Assembly (NCBI GenBank): GCA_963737365.1
Contig: CAVTSD010000003.1
Coordinates: 124,001-188,000, forward strand
Length of the DNA stretch: 64,000 nucleotides
Direction of reading: 5' to 3'
DNA from: Roseiarcus sp963737365
GTDB lineage: Bacteria > Pseudomonadota > Alphaproteobacteria > Rhizobiales > Beijerinckiaceae
The notes below the pieces were generated by a model, which was given only the letters and a program-made list of their open reading frames with translations, searched no databases and had not been told where the DNA came from. The translations under genes and the position numbers were made by a program. This document shows, in pieces, positions 54,503 through 63,953 of the stretch (its first letter is position 1; every line of letters begins with the position of its first letter).

Positions 54503-55531
54503 TCAGGCCCCGAGCGCCAAGGCGATGGCCTCGCGGTCGACGCCTCGCTCGGCGATCACGACAAGGCGGCTCTGCCGCGGCTCGCCCACACCCCAGGGCC
54601 GGTCGAAGTCCCGGCGGAAGCGCTGTCCAACGCCTTGCACCAGCATCCGCAAGGGCTTGCCAGCGACTTCGATAAAGCCTTTGACGCGCAAGATGTCGTG
54701 CGCTCGCGTCGCAGCGATGAGTCGCTCGATGAGCGTGTCAGGATCCCGGACTGCAGGAATGGTGACGACGAACGTATCGAAATCATCGTGATCGTGCTCG
54801 CCTTCAGCGTCATGATGCGAGGGACGCGCGCTCAAATCGTCCTCCGCAGCTGCGCTGATGCCAAGCAACACGTCGGCGCCGATTGCGCCCTCGCGCGTCG
54901 ACGCGATTTTTACGGCGCGCGGCACGGCGGAAGCGATCTGCACCTTGAGCGCCCTAATCTGATCTTGGTCGACCAGATCGGCTTTGTTGAGCACGACAAG
55001 ATCGGCGCTCATGAGCTGGTCTTCATAGACCTCTTCAAGCGGGTTATCGTGGTCGAGCGACGGATCGGCCAAACGCTGTTCGGCGACGCGCGCCGGGTCG
55101 TCAGCGAAACGGCCCTCGGCGACAGCGGCTGCGTCCACGACCGCGACGACGCCATCGACCGTGAGCCTCGTGCGCAAATCCGGCCAGTCGAACGCCTTGA
55201 TCAGCGGCTTGGGCAAAGCGAGCCCCGATGTTTCGACGATGATATGATCCGGTTTCGGCTCGCGGCCGAGCAGCGCTGTGATTGCCGGAACGAAATCATC
55301 GGCGACTGTGCAACAGATGCAGCCATTGGCCAGTTCGATGATCGCGTCTTCCGGGCAGACCGCGTCCGAACAGTTCTTGATGAGATCGCCGTCGACACCG
55401 ACATCTCCGAACTCGTTGATGATGAACGCAAGTCGCCGGCCGCCGGCATTCTCTATGAGATGGCGGATCAGCGTCGTCTTTCCGGCGCCAAGAAAGCCGG
55501 TGACGATGGTGACGGGCGTTTTGGCGAGCAT
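54503..55531 (-). CDS. cobW: CobW-type GTP-binding metallochaperone
   Basis: A 342-residue G3E GTPase thought to deliver cobalt for the CobNST reaction. P-loop TIVTGFLGAGKTTLIRHL at the N-terminus, the metal-binding GCICCTV motif near residue 70, VLNKADLVD for guanine, and a His/Asp-rich stretch (HHDAEGEHDHDD) before the C-terminal CobW domain. ATG 55531 fits the family; the longer frame upstream is antisense-like. It is second in the operon behind the cobalamin riboswitch. Confidence 0.95.
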   Translation of the reverse strand: MLAKTPVTIVTGFLGAGKTTLIRHLIENAGGRRLAFIINEFGDVGVDGDLIKNCSDAVCPEDAIIELANGCICCTVADDFVPAITALLGREPKPDHIIVETSGLALPKPLIKAFDWPDLRTRLTVDGVVAVVDAAAVAEGRFADDPARVAEQRLADPSLDHDNPLEEVYEDQLMSADLVVLNKADLVDQDQIRALKVQIASAVPRAVKIASTREGAIGADVLLGISAAAEDDLSARPSHHDAEGEHDHDDFDTFVVTIPAVRDPDTLIERLIAATRAHDILRVKGFIEVAGKPLRMLVQGVGQRFRRDFDRPWGVGEPRQSRLVVIAERGVDREAIALALGA

Positions 55532-55544
55532 GCAGAGCTGATCC

Positions 55545-55931
55545 TTAAGCGGGCGCACTTCCAGCGGACGCAAGCGGCGGCGTCCGCGATACGACCCCCT
55601 TGCGAAATGAGAGCGGCCGTTCACGCCAGGGAACGATGCCGTCCGGCGAGGCCGCATAGCGGCGCGCGGCAACAACGATGTCCTCGAGGTGCGACTCGCG
55701 GTCAAGATCGCCGACGACATAAGTCCACTTGCCGGGCGCAGCGAGCGCAACCGTGCACGGCCGCTTGCAAACGGAGAGGCATTCGACGGCCTTGAGCGCA
55801 ATACCGGGTTCGGAGGCGAGACGCTCGCCCAGCGCTTGGAACAGGCCCGGGGCGATTGGGCCCGCCTCGGACTTGCAGGTGACGCAGACGAGCAGCGTGG
55901 CGGCTGCGGACGGGCCGCTGTGGGCGTTCAT
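55545..55931 (-). CDS. DUF1636 metal-binding protein
   Basis: A 128-residue ferredoxin-like protein with LLVCVTCKS and ECLSVCKRPCTVAL, giving five cysteines placed for a 2Fe-2S or other metal site. DUF1636 genes commonly sit beside cobW and cobN in alphaproteobacteria and are thought to aid metal or electron delivery in cobalamin synthesis. It is the first gene after the cobalamin riboswitch. The C-terminal tail of about 20 residues is low-complexity. Confidence 0.85.
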   Translation of the reverse strand: MNAHSGPSAAATLLVCVTCKSEAGPIAPGLFQALGERLASEPGIALKAVECLSVCKRPCTVALAAPGKWTYVVGDLDRESHLEDIVVAARRYAASPDGIVPWRERPLSFRKGVVSRTPPLASAGSAPA

Positions 55932-56040
55932 GGCGCGACGATCCCAGCAAGCAGCGGCGGGCTCGAGGCGAAATCGAAAGTCTCACGGGCGATCATGAAG
56001 GCTCCAAGGCCGCCCCTCCGGCGGCCGTACAGGACTTATC

Positions 56041-56222
56041 GTGCACGGCAGGTCTCCTGGCTCACAGCGTATCGCCGACGCCGCCTTCCCAGACTTATGA
56101 AAAGTCCAGTGGCGAGAACGCGTCGGCACGCCGCTTACAGTCGCGGGGGCGGCCACGGATCGACGAAAAGCCTACCGTGTTCCCTTTTCACCCTCGGATT
56201 AAAGCGAGGGACCGTGCAGGGT
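56041..56222 (-). promoter_or_regulatory. Cobalamin riboswitch
   Basis: Minus-strand elements appear in the standard order: GGTGAAAAGGGAAC (L2/P3 region), GCCCCCGCGACTGTAAG (core with the pseudoknot side), and the B12 box GAGCCAGGAGACCTGCC near the 3' end. It lies 110 bases before the DUF1636-cobW-cobN-cobG-cobH-cobI-cobJ operon and should repress it at high adenosylcobalamin. Confidence 0.97.
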
Positions 56223-56248
56223 TCATGTTCCAGCTTCGAGACCGGTTG

Positions 56249-56719
56249 TCAAATAGAGCCCTCAGCGCTTCCGGGTGCCGCGCAACTGGGGAACCGCCTT
56301 TCAGAACCTGTGTTGGGCTCAGCGCCAAGCATTGAAGAGAGACCCGCCCGCACTTCCGCGGGCAAGTCTTCGAGCAGCTTGGGCGGCGACCCTCGAGGCC
56401 CGAACAACGTCCTGAGCTCCCATAACTCTGTCATTTTGGCTTCCGCGATCATGGGGCGGCGGGCGAGGGCGGAAATATCAGCGCCCGCTGAAAGACTCTC
56501 TGGCCCGAATAGCGTTTCGGCCAATCGGCGCTCCATTTCATGCTGCAACAGCGCGAGCGCCTCCTGCGAAGCCGTCCATGGCAGGGTCGCAAGGCAAGGC
56601 CCGCAGAACCTGGCGCTGACCGCCATGAGGCTCGAAGCACGCACAACCGCCGGCGCGCATATAGCGAGCGAGGCGAGCCCTCGTAACAGTCTGCGCCGCG
56701 GGACGATAAGAGAAACCAT
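56249..56719 (-). CDS. Exported hypothetical protein (Tat-like signal)
   Basis: A 156-residue protein that starts VPRRRLLRGLASLAICAPAVVRA, a twin-arginine-like signal, and continues with helical segments and two cysteines (FCGPC). Several extracytoplasmic small proteins have this build; I do not recognise the family. GAGGGA stands before the ATG. It ends 27 bases from the cobalamin riboswitch on the same strand, so transcripts may read into the riboswitch. Confidence 0.6.
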   Translation of the reverse strand: MVSLIVPRRRLLRGLASLAICAPAVVRASSLMAVSARFCGPCLATLPWTASQEALALLQHEMERRLAETLFGPESLSAGADISALARRPMIAEAKMTELWELRTLFGPRGSPPKLLEDLPAEVRAGLSSMLGAEPNTGSERRFPSCAAPGSAEGSI

Positions 56720-57004
56720 TCTTCGGAATCCCTCAGCGCTTCGTGATCGATACGCGCCGCCAGTTGCATTCTGACAATGCCGGCGCCAAACGCCGCCACA
56801 CGACCTGGATTTCCGCCGCGTCCCCCCGCAGCTAGTCTAGCAGCAACGGCGGCTGTTGTGGACATCCCAAATCGGGGGAGATCAGAAAAGCGCGCCGAGG
56901 CCCGCGCGCAACCTGCAGTTTATTTCCGCAGCGCGCTTGCGCTGGTTTGCATGGTTCGATCCTGGCCGCTAGGCCGTCTCTTCGGGGGCCTTGCGAGAAC
57001 TGAC

Positions 57005-57610
57005 ATGACCGACGACGCGGACCGGCACAAAGCGAAAATGGCCAAACGCAAGGTGGCGCAGGACGCCGAGGTCGCTAGCAAGCCCATTCTCGAAAAAGGT
57101 CTCCTCATCGTTCACACGGGTCCGGGCAAAGGCAAGTCGACCGCCGCGTTTGGCCTCGCCTTGCGAGCGCTCGGGCGCGGTTATCGGGTCGGAGTGGTGC
57201 AGTTCATCAAGGGCGCATGGTCGACCGGCGAGCGGATGGCGATCGAGCGCTTCGGCGCCCAGGCCGAATGGCGCACGATGGGCGAGGGTTTCACCTGGGA
57301 GACCCAGGACCGCGAGCGCGACGTCGCGGCGGCCGCCGCCGCCTGGGCGGAAGCCGAGCGCATGATGGCCGATCCCTCGATCCGTCTCCTCGTGCTCGAC
57401 GAGCTCAACATCGCGCTTCGCTACGATTATCTGTCGCTCGCCGAAGTCGTCGCGGCGCTCGCTGGGCGGCGCCCCGGCCTGCATGTCGTCGTGACCGGCC
57501 GCAACGCCAAGGCGGCAATGATCGAGGCCGCCGATTGCGTCACCGAATTTGCGCTCGTCAAGCATCATTTCGCCGCCGGCGTGCGGGCGCAGGAGGCGAT
57601 CGAATTTTGA
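57005..57610 (+). CDS. cobO: Corrinoid adenosyltransferase CobO
   Basis: CobO adenosylates cob(I)yrinic acid a,c-diamide. The 201-residue protein has the P-loop IVHTGPGKGKSTAAFGLALR, VVQFIKGAWSTGER and the acidic LLVLDELNIALRYDYL. ATG 57005 fits family length; the frame is open further upstream without homology. cobQ follows with a TTGA overlap. No riboswitch is seen on this strand. Confidence 0.96.
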   Translation: MTDDADRHKAKMAKRKVAQDAEVASKPILEKGLLIVHTGPGKGKSTAAFGLALRALGRGYRVGVVQFIKGAWSTGERMAIERFGAQAEWRTMGEGFTWETQDRERDVAAAAAAWAEAERMMADPSIRLLVLDELNIALRYDYLSLAEVVAALAGRRPGLHVVVTGRNAKAAMIEAADCVTEFALVKHHFAAGVRAQEAIEF

Positions 57611-59061
57611 CCGCCCGCGCGCTCATGTTCCAAGGGACGGGATCGGACGTCGGCAAGTCGCTCATCGTCGCTGGCCTCTGCCGCGTTTTCGCTCGGCGCG
57701 GGTTACGCGTCCGCCCGTTCAAGCCGCAGAACATGTCGAACAACGCCGCGGTGACTGACGACGGCGGCGAGATCGGCCGCGCCCAGGCGCTGCAGGCGCG
57801 GGCGTGCGGCATTTCGCCGAGCGTGCACATGAACCCTGTCCTCTTGAAGCCGCAGAGCGAGATCGGAGCCCAGGTCGTCGTGCAGGGTAAGGTGATCGGC
57901 AATGCGCCGGCGCGCGAGTATCAGGCGCTCAAATCCAAACTCATGAGCGCCGTGCTCGACAGCTACGCTCGGATAAGCGCAGGCGCCGACCTCGTGCTCG
58001 TCGAAGGCGCGGGCAGCGCAGCCGAGATCAACCTGCGCGAAGACGACATCGCCAATATGGGCTTCGCGCTTGCCGCGAACTGCCCAGTCGCGCTGATTGG
58101 CGACATCGATCGCGGCGGCATTTTCGCTCAACTTTTCGGTGTCAAAGCGGCGCTTGCCCACGAGGACGCCGCTGCGGTCGTCGGCTTCATCGTCAACAAG
58201 TTCCGCGGTGACGCGAGCTTGTTCGAGGGCGCCATGACGACGATTGCGGAGCGCACCGGCTGGCAGGCCTTCGGGCTTGTGCCGTTCTTTGCCGAAGCGG
58301 CGCGGCTTCCGGCTGAGGATGCTTTCGGCCTCGGCGATAAAAGGCCGCGAGCCGATGGCGCGGTCACCATCGCCGTGCCGATGCTGGCGCGCATTGCCAA
58401 TTTTGACGACCTAGACCCGTTGCGCATGGAGCCGTCCGTGCGGCTTGTGTTTGTGCGCCCCGGCGAGCCGCTGCCGATCGCCGACCTAGTCATCTTGCCC
58501 GGGAGCAAGGCGACGATCAGCGATCTCGGATTCTTTCGCGGGCAAGGTTGGGATATCGACCTTCTCGCCCACGCAAGGCGCGGCGGCCGGGTTCTCGGAA
58601 TCTGCGGCGGTTACCAGATGCTGGGCGTAAGCGTTTCAGATCCGGCAGGCATCGAGGGTCCGCCAGGCAAGGTCGAGGGCCTGCGCTTGCTCGACGTCGC
58701 GACCGTGCTGACCGGCGCCAAGAGGCTGACCCAAGTCGAAGGCGTCTGCCTAACAAATGGCGCGCTTTTCCGTGGCTACGAGATGCATGTTGGCGAAACG
58801 AACGGCGCCGATTGCGCGCGGCCACTTTTGCGTTTCGCCGACGGAACACCCGACGGCGCAATCTCTGAGAGCGGCCAGATCGCGGGCGCCTATGTGCATG
58901 GGCTGTTCACCGACGATCGCCAGCGCGCGGCGTGGCTCGCTGCGCTGGGAACAATGGCTGGAATTCAGTACGAGTCCACGATCGAGCGCACGCTCGACGC
59001 GCTCGCCGACCATTGCGAGGCGCATCTCGATTGCGACGCGCTTTTTGAGGCCTCCCGTTAG
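57607..59061 (+). CDS. cobQ: Cobyric acid synthase CobQ
   Basis: CobQ amidates the remaining four side chains (b, d, e, g) of adenosylcobyrinic acid a,c-diamide. The N-domain has MFQGTGSDVGKSLIVAGLCR and FKPQNMSNNAAVT; the glutaminase domain has the catalytic Cys in VLGICGGYQMLG and the His in GAYVHGLFTDD. TTG 57607 overlaps the cobO stop; ATG 57625 is an alternative start. Length is 484 residues. Confidence 0.96.
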   Translation: MTARALMFQGTGSDVGKSLIVAGLCRVFARRGLRVRPFKPQNMSNNAAVTDDGGEIGRAQALQARACGISPSVHMNPVLLKPQSEIGAQVVVQGKVIGNAPAREYQALKSKLMSAVLDSYARISAGADLVLVEGAGSAAEINLREDDIANMGFALAANCPVALIGDIDRGGIFAQLFGVKAALAHEDAAAVVGFIVNKFRGDASLFEGAMTTIAERTGWQAFGLVPFFAEAARLPAEDAFGLGDKRPRADGAVTIAVPMLARIANFDDLDPLRMEPSVRLVFVRPGEPLPIADLVILPGSKATISDLGFFRGQGWDIDLLAHARRGGRVLGICGGYQMLGVSVSDPAGIEGPPGKVEGLRLLDVATVLTGAKRLTQVEGVCLTNGALFRGYEMHVGETNGADCARPLLRFADGTPDGAISESGQIAGAYVHGLFTDDRQRAAWLAALGTMAGIQYESTIERTLDALADHCEAHLDCDALFEASR

Positions 59062-59115
59062 GCCGTCATCGCGGCCAACCCGATCGGCTTGATCGGTTTC
59101 GTCGAACGCGCGCCT

Positions 59116-59460
59116 CTACGTCCCGTCACTAGGCTCCGCAGAGTGATGTCCATGCCTCGCATGTTTGGTCGAACTATCGCTCGGAGAGGGCTTGGCAGCC
59201 TCAATCGACCCATTTGCGCACTTCGCTTCCAAGGCGTGCGTGTCCTTGGCGCCGCGCAAAATCACGTTCTTCACCGTGTCTGTACCGACGAGCAGCGGTC
59301 CGGTGTTCGTCCACGATCCATCCTGATTGCGCTTCCACTCCGCGCAGCTGAGCGTAAGCGACTTGCCATGGACCTGAACGGTGTCGTCCTTGGCTTCTTG
59401 AGCGACGGCCTCGCCGAGCATGGCGGTGGAGATTCCTATGAGCGCTATAATTCGAAGCAT
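59116..59460 (-). CDS. Small exported hypothetical protein
   Basis: A 114-residue protein with a signal peptide (MLRIIALIGISTAMLGEAVAQ) and a short mature part with two cysteines and SWTNTGPLLVGTDTVKNVIL. The C-terminus is Ser/His-rich. AAGG stands eight bases before ATG 59460. The family is not recognised. Confidence 0.65.
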   Translation of the reverse strand: MLRIIALIGISTAMLGEAVAQEAKDDTVQVHGKSLTLSCAEWKRNQDGSWTNTGPLLVGTDTVKNVILRGAKDTHALEAKCANGSIEAAKPSPSDSSTKHARHGHHSAEPSDGT

Positions 59461-59583
59461 TGCGTCGCCCTTGCGCAAAAGATCAACCCTCATATCGAAG
59501 CACCGGCAAGCGGTGAAGTCTAGCCCGCGCCAAGCGCGTTTCGGAGAACCGGCGGACCAAAATCAACCTCGCGGTTCTCTTCG

Positions 59584-61716
59584 CTAAGGAGCGTTCCGAA
59601 CGCCCTCGCTCTCGGCGGTTTTGACCAACGATCTCGCGTCGTCCGGCAACAAGAATCGCTTCGCGACGAGATCGTCTGCGGCTTTCTTGAACGCGGCGAA
59701 ATAAACATCTTTCGTTGGAAACCGCTCCTCGATCGAGAGCCGTGAGTCGCCCGCCGCGATGCGCTCAGCTTTCGTCGCTGCGAAGGGAATAAAGCTGCCC
59801 TGCAAATTGCACATGCCGTTTTCGAAGCGGTCCTTGCGGCCGAGGTTCCAGCCCGTATAAGTGCCGATCGGTGCCTGCAAGAAGACAGAGCGAATGCCGG
59901 CCAGGTCGTTGCCGTCTGCATCGACCTGCATCTCAAGAATTCCATAGCTTCCCGAGCCGACCTTTGGCGGCTCGCGCACGATCACCCCGCTCGAGTCCTC
60001 GGCGCGGTAAAGCGGGCCAAAATCGAGGACGTGCAGAGTGTCGTGGATTCGCAGCGGCGAAACCGCGGGCCGATCTACCTCGCCATAAAAACTTGCGGGA
60101 ATCTCGGGGAACCGCACTCGATCGGGCGGGACAAGCAAGCCGTCGGCGACGCTCGGCTTCGCACTCGGCGGCGGTTCAACGCCGTCGCGCACCCACCCCG
60201 TGAACGCGGTCAGCAGAGCGCGCATCGTCCAGATTTGCGGGTTCGGGTTCGGTTGCTGCTGACAATTGCCGAATGGCGCACGGGCGGCAAGCGGCAGGGC
60301 GGCAGGCGAATGCTGGGTGCTCGCCATGATGTAGGTGCGCACGTTTGGCGGATCGGCGACGTCGGTTCGGCCAAGCGGATCGGTCAGGCCGAGCGATCGG
60401 CGTCCTTCCCACATCTCAAGCGCAGTCGCGACATGAAACAGTTTTGGGCAGGTGTCGGTCGTCATGCATCGGTCAAACAGGCCGCCCGTTCGTTCCGTCA
60501 ACGGGTCGGTCTGGCGCGCGTAGGTGAACGGAAAATCATAGGCCGGATAGAGATGATCGGCTTGCTCGCCCCAAACTCGCGCGGGTTGGCCGAAGCGAAC
60601 GTTGAGCGGCATGAGGCCGCCCCCGATGTGCGGGTAGGCGGCGTCAAAGACTCGATGCCCCGTCTCGTCACGGTTAAAGCCGAGCGCAGGCAGGTCGCGG
60701 ACCATCCGCCCGCTCTGAGAGCTGCCTTCGATGATCGCGAGATTGTCAGGCCTGTAGACCGGATTGACCGAGCCCGCGTCATCCTTCTCGGAATTGCGCA
60801 CGAACGCGCCGAGATCGCGAGCCGCAGCGAATCCCAATCCGCCAATTGTCGAATCCTTGGCGCGATAGATGAGCTCATAGAGACGTCCCGGTTTAAATCC
60901 GTCGCGGTAGCAGATATGCTTCTCATCTGGGGTCAAGGCGCCGCCCTGGTCGCATGTTCCGAAGCCCCACGCCGAGTTCGCAATCGGCTCTCTCGGGTCC
61001 TGCTCGCGCGCCCGCTCAGTCAGCGTCGGTAAGAATCCGTCAGCAAAGGGAACTGAGTTGTCGACGCTCGCGGTCGGATAGCTGTCGATTGGATAGTTCT
61101 GGATCTGCTGACTGAGGCTGATTGGAACGCTCATCGCCGGAACACGAGTGATGATCTCGGACCGGACAATTCCGGTGATCGCGGAGCCGTCGTGGTCATG
61201 CGCGACGATTGGCGGCATGCCGATGCGGTTCATGCCCGGACGCACGTCCATTTCCCAACCAAACCACACCATCGTGTAGCCTAACCCCATGAGCCAACCG
61301 TCTCCGGGAGAGGACAAGGCGTTTCGCTCAGCGACGCCGCCCGGAATACCGGCATTGAAGGTGCCAAGCGCAAGCTTGTTGCCGCGGTTGTTGACTTCGA
61401 AGAACAGGATTCGGTTTCCTTTGGCCATGTCGGCCGGCTTCAGGAGCTCGATATTGGTCGCATATTCGACCATGCCGCGCGCGTTGCGGGGCGCAAGATT
61501 GATGTCCTGAATGCCGGCATTGGCGGGATCGGCAGGATCGATTTCGCCTGTGACCTTGCCGGTTAGATGCTCATAAGCGCCGGCGTCGCCAAAGGACTGG
61601 CCGCCGAAGGCGGGCTCGCTCTTGGTGACCTCGATATGGGTGATTCGCGCTTCGGTGCTGCCCGTCATGCAGGCGACGGCCGCCACGCCGATCCCCACGC
61701 GTCCGAACCGTCTCAT
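59584..61716 (-). CDS. Secreted alpha/beta-hydrolase domain protein (PF20091-like)
   Basis: A large exported hydrolase of 710 residues with a signal peptide at the start (cleavage near STEA). It matches the alpha/beta hydrolase domain-containing family: an N-terminal beta region (SFGDAGAYEHLTGKVTGEID), the nucleophile elbow EGSSQSGRM near residue 340, and FDAAYPHIGGG and YIMASTQHSPA later. GGAG precedes ATG 61716. The substrate is unknown. It separates cobQ from cobD and has no obvious role in cobalamin. Confidence 0.85.
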   Translation of the reverse strand: MRRFGRVGIGVAAVACMTGSTEARITHIEVTKSEPAFGGQSFGDAGAYEHLTGKVTGEIDPADPANAGIQDINLAPRNARGMVEYATNIELLKPADMAKGNRILFFEVNNRGNKLALGTFNAGIPGGVAERNALSSPGDGWLMGLGYTMVWFGWEMDVRPGMNRIGMPPIVAHDHDGSAITGIVRSEIITRVPAMSVPISLSQQIQNYPIDSYPTASVDNSVPFADGFLPTLTERAREQDPREPIANSAWGFGTCDQGGALTPDEKHICYRDGFKPGRLYELIYRAKDSTIGGLGFAAARDLGAFVRNSEKDDAGSVNPVYRPDNLAIIEGSSQSGRMVRDLPALGFNRDETGHRVFDAAYPHIGGGLMPLNVRFGQPARVWGEQADHLYPAYDFPFTYARQTDPLTERTGGLFDRCMTTDTCPKLFHVATALEMWEGRRSLGLTDPLGRTDVADPPNVRTYIMASTQHSPAALPLAARAPFGNCQQQPNPNPQIWTMRALLTAFTGWVRDGVEPPPSAKPSVADGLLVPPDRVRFPEIPASFYGEVDRPAVSPLRIHDTLHVLDFGPLYRAEDSSGVIVREPPKVGSGSYGILEMQVDADGNDLAGIRSVFLQAPIGTYTGWNLGRKDRFENGMCNLQGSFIPFAATKAERIAAGDSRLSIEERFPTKDVYFAAFKKAADDLVAKRFLLPDDARSLVKTAESEGVRNAP

Positions 61717-61948
61717 AATTAGGACTCTCCTAAGCCGACGCTTCCCCGCGGAGAGGATAATCAACCTTGCGAGGAGCGTCACTGCCTGACTTCGGTGGTA
61801 CGGCACTCACCAGCCTGCTCAAGCGCCCGCATACACGGGCGCGGCGCCGACAGCCTTCGCAACAAGGTCTAGCGAGGCGCGGCGGGTGGCTCGCCGCAGA
61901 GCTTTGGAATCGTTGAAAACCGACTTTCAAATGGCAACCCTTCGGCAC

Positions 61949-62932
61949 TCATCCCCAGAGCAAGCCCCAAACAGCGGCCCCAATCGCCAACGCCACGGCC
62001 TGGATTGTGCACGCCCGCTTATAGAGCCGCAGCGCCTGCTGGATGTCGGCCGCGCCGGCGTGGCGCCGGCCCTCGCCCATGAACGCGTCGTCGACCAGTG
62101 TCTCCCCGTAAACGCGCGGTCCGGCGAGCTTCAAGCCGAGCGCGCCGGCCATCGCCGCTTCGGGCCAGCCGGCGTTCGGCGAGCGGTGACGCCCTGCGTC
62201 GCGCCCGACGGCGCGCCTCGCGGTCCGGGCGAAGGCCCCTGGGGTCAGCGCCGCGGCCAAAGTGAGCCAGAGCGCCGCAAGACGCGAAGCCGGCAGATTG
62301 ACGAGGTCGTCGAGGCGCGCCGCCGCCCAGCCGAACGCTGTGTACCGTTCGTCCCGGTGGCCGATCATGCTGTCGGCGGTGTTGATCGCCTTATAGAGCG
62401 CGCCGCCAACGAGGCCGCCCAACGCGATCCACAGGATGGGAGCGACGACGCCGTCGGAGAAGTTCTCCGCCAGGCTCTCGATCGCCGCGCGGGCGACCCC
62501 GGCCTCATCCAGCGCGTCCGGATTGCGGCCGACGATCTCAGCGACCGCACGGCGGCCTTCAGCGAGACCCGCGTCAAGTCCCTCGGCAACCGCGCGCACG
62601 TGAATGTAGAGGCTTCGCTGCGCCGGCAAGCTCGCGGCGAGAAGGGCAAGCGCGGTAAGGCCGAGCGGGCCGGCCTGGACGCATAGGCGTGTCGCCCCCC
62701 AGGAGATGAGCGCGACCGGCGCGAGATAGGGGCAAAGCGCGAGGGCGCCCGCCGCCCGTCGCGCAGCGAACCCCGCCCCGGGCCAATTGAGGACCGCCTC
62801 CAGCCAAGCGAGCCAGCCACCCATCCAAGTGACGGGATGGCCCATCGCGCGATAGAGAGGCGCCGGATAGCCGATCAACGCCTCGACGATCAGGGCGGCG
62901 AGCGCGAGCGGCAGCGTCAGTGGGAACGACAT
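61949..62932 (-). CDS. cobD: Adenosylcobinamide-phosphate synthase CobD (CbiB)
   Basis: CobD attaches aminopropanol (phosphate) to adenosylcobyric acid. The 327-residue membrane protein has LIGYPAPLYRAMGHPVTWMG near the start, AAIESLAENFSDGVVAPILW, and KAINTADSMIGHRDERYTAFGWAAARLDD in the middle. ATG 62932 overlaps the cobC start on the other strand (CATG). A separate in-frame ATG at 62974 lies inside cobC and is not used. Confidence 0.95.
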   Translation of the reverse strand: MSFPLTLPLALAALIVEALIGYPAPLYRAMGHPVTWMGGWLAWLEAVLNWPGAGFAARRAAGALALCPYLAPVALISWGATRLCVQAGPLGLTALALLAASLPAQRSLYIHVRAVAEGLDAGLAEGRRAVAEIVGRNPDALDEAGVARAAIESLAENFSDGVVAPILWIALGGLVGGALYKAINTADSMIGHRDERYTAFGWAAARLDDLVNLPASRLAALWLTLAAALTPGAFARTARRAVGRDAGRHRSPNAGWPEAAMAGALGLKLAGPRVYGETLVDDAFMGEGRRHAGAADIQQALRLYKRACTIQAVALAIGAAVWGLLWG

Positions 62933-63953
62933 GACAGTGGGATTGGACCGGACCGCGGATTTCGGAGCGTTCACCTATCACGGCGGCGCGCTCGAAGGCG
63001 CCCGACGGTTTGCGCCCCACGCGCCGGGGCCGTGGATCGATCTCTCAACCGGCATCAACCCGCACCCCTATCCCCTGCCCCATCTTGAGCCCGAAGTGTG
63101 GACGCGGTTGCCCGAAGGGGAAGCGCTCGCGAGGCTCGAAGCCGCCGCGGCGCGGCGTTATAGCACGGCGGCCTCAAGCGTGGTCGCAGGTCCGGGCTCG
63201 CAGGCGCTCATCCAGGCGCTCGCTCGCATAGCGCCGCACGGAGAGGTCGGCGCCTTAGGGCCGACCTACAGCGGTTTTGCGTCCGCCTTTGCCTCAGCGG
63301 GCGTTCGCGTGATTGAGGTCAGCCGCCTCACGGAACTGGATCGCTTCGAGGTCGCCATCGTAGTCAATCCCGACAATCCGAGCGGGCGGATCACGCCTCG
63401 CCCGGCGCTCCTCGATCTTCATGCGCGTCTGGAACGACGCGAAGGCGTGCTGATCGTCGACGAAGCCTTCGCCGACTTCGATGGCCATGGGGAAAGCCTG
63501 GCGCCGATGCTGCCCGCGAGCAGGGCGGTCGTCCTGCGCTCGTTCGGCAAAGCCTATGGACTGGCTGGGTTACGCCTCGGTTTCGCGGTCGCGTCGCCTG
63601 ACATCGTTGCACCCTTACGAGCCGCCCTTGGCCCATGGCCCATCAGCGGCCCGGCGATCGCCCTCGGCGCGCTGGCGCTTGCTGATTCGGGCTGGCTCGA
63701 AGAAACGCGCGCGCGCCTTGGCCGGGAAGCCGCGCAACTCGACGCTCTTCTGGACGGTGCCGGCTGGCGAATCATCGGCGGGACGCGTCTATTTCGACTT
63801 GCGTCGAATGCCGGCGCTCCGGCAGTCTTCAAGCGGCTGCTTGCCGCAGGAATCCTCACCCGCCCATTCGCGGACCTTTCCGACCGATTACGCCTGGGGA
63901 TTCCAGGCGACGACAGCGCATGGGAAAGGCTCGCCGCGGTCCTGCGCTCGTGA
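62931..63953 (+). CDS. cobC: Threonine-phosphate decarboxylase-type aminotransferase CobC
   Basis: CobC is the PLP enzyme that supplies the (R)-1-amino-2-propanol (phosphate) arm. The 340-residue fold-type I protein has WIDLSTGINPHPYPLP, NPDNPSGRITPR, the LIVDEAFADF segment and the PLP Lys in LRSFGKAYGLAGLRLGFA. ATG 62931 follows GGGAACG. It shares a CATG with divergent cobD. Confidence 0.94.
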   Translation: MTVGLDRTADFGAFTYHGGALEGARRFAPHAPGPWIDLSTGINPHPYPLPHLEPEVWTRLPEGEALARLEAAAARRYSTAASSVVAGPGSQALIQALARIAPHGEVGALGPTYSGFASAFASAGVRVIEVSRLTELDRFEVAIVVNPDNPSGRITPRPALLDLHARLERREGVLIVDEAFADFDGHGESLAPMLPASRAVVLRSFGKAYGLAGLRLGFAVASPDIVAPLRAALGPWPISGPAIALGALALADSGWLEETRARLGREAAQLDALLDGAGWRIIGGTRLFRLASNAGAPAVFKRLLAAGILTRPFADLSDRLRLGIPGDDSAWERLAAVLRS

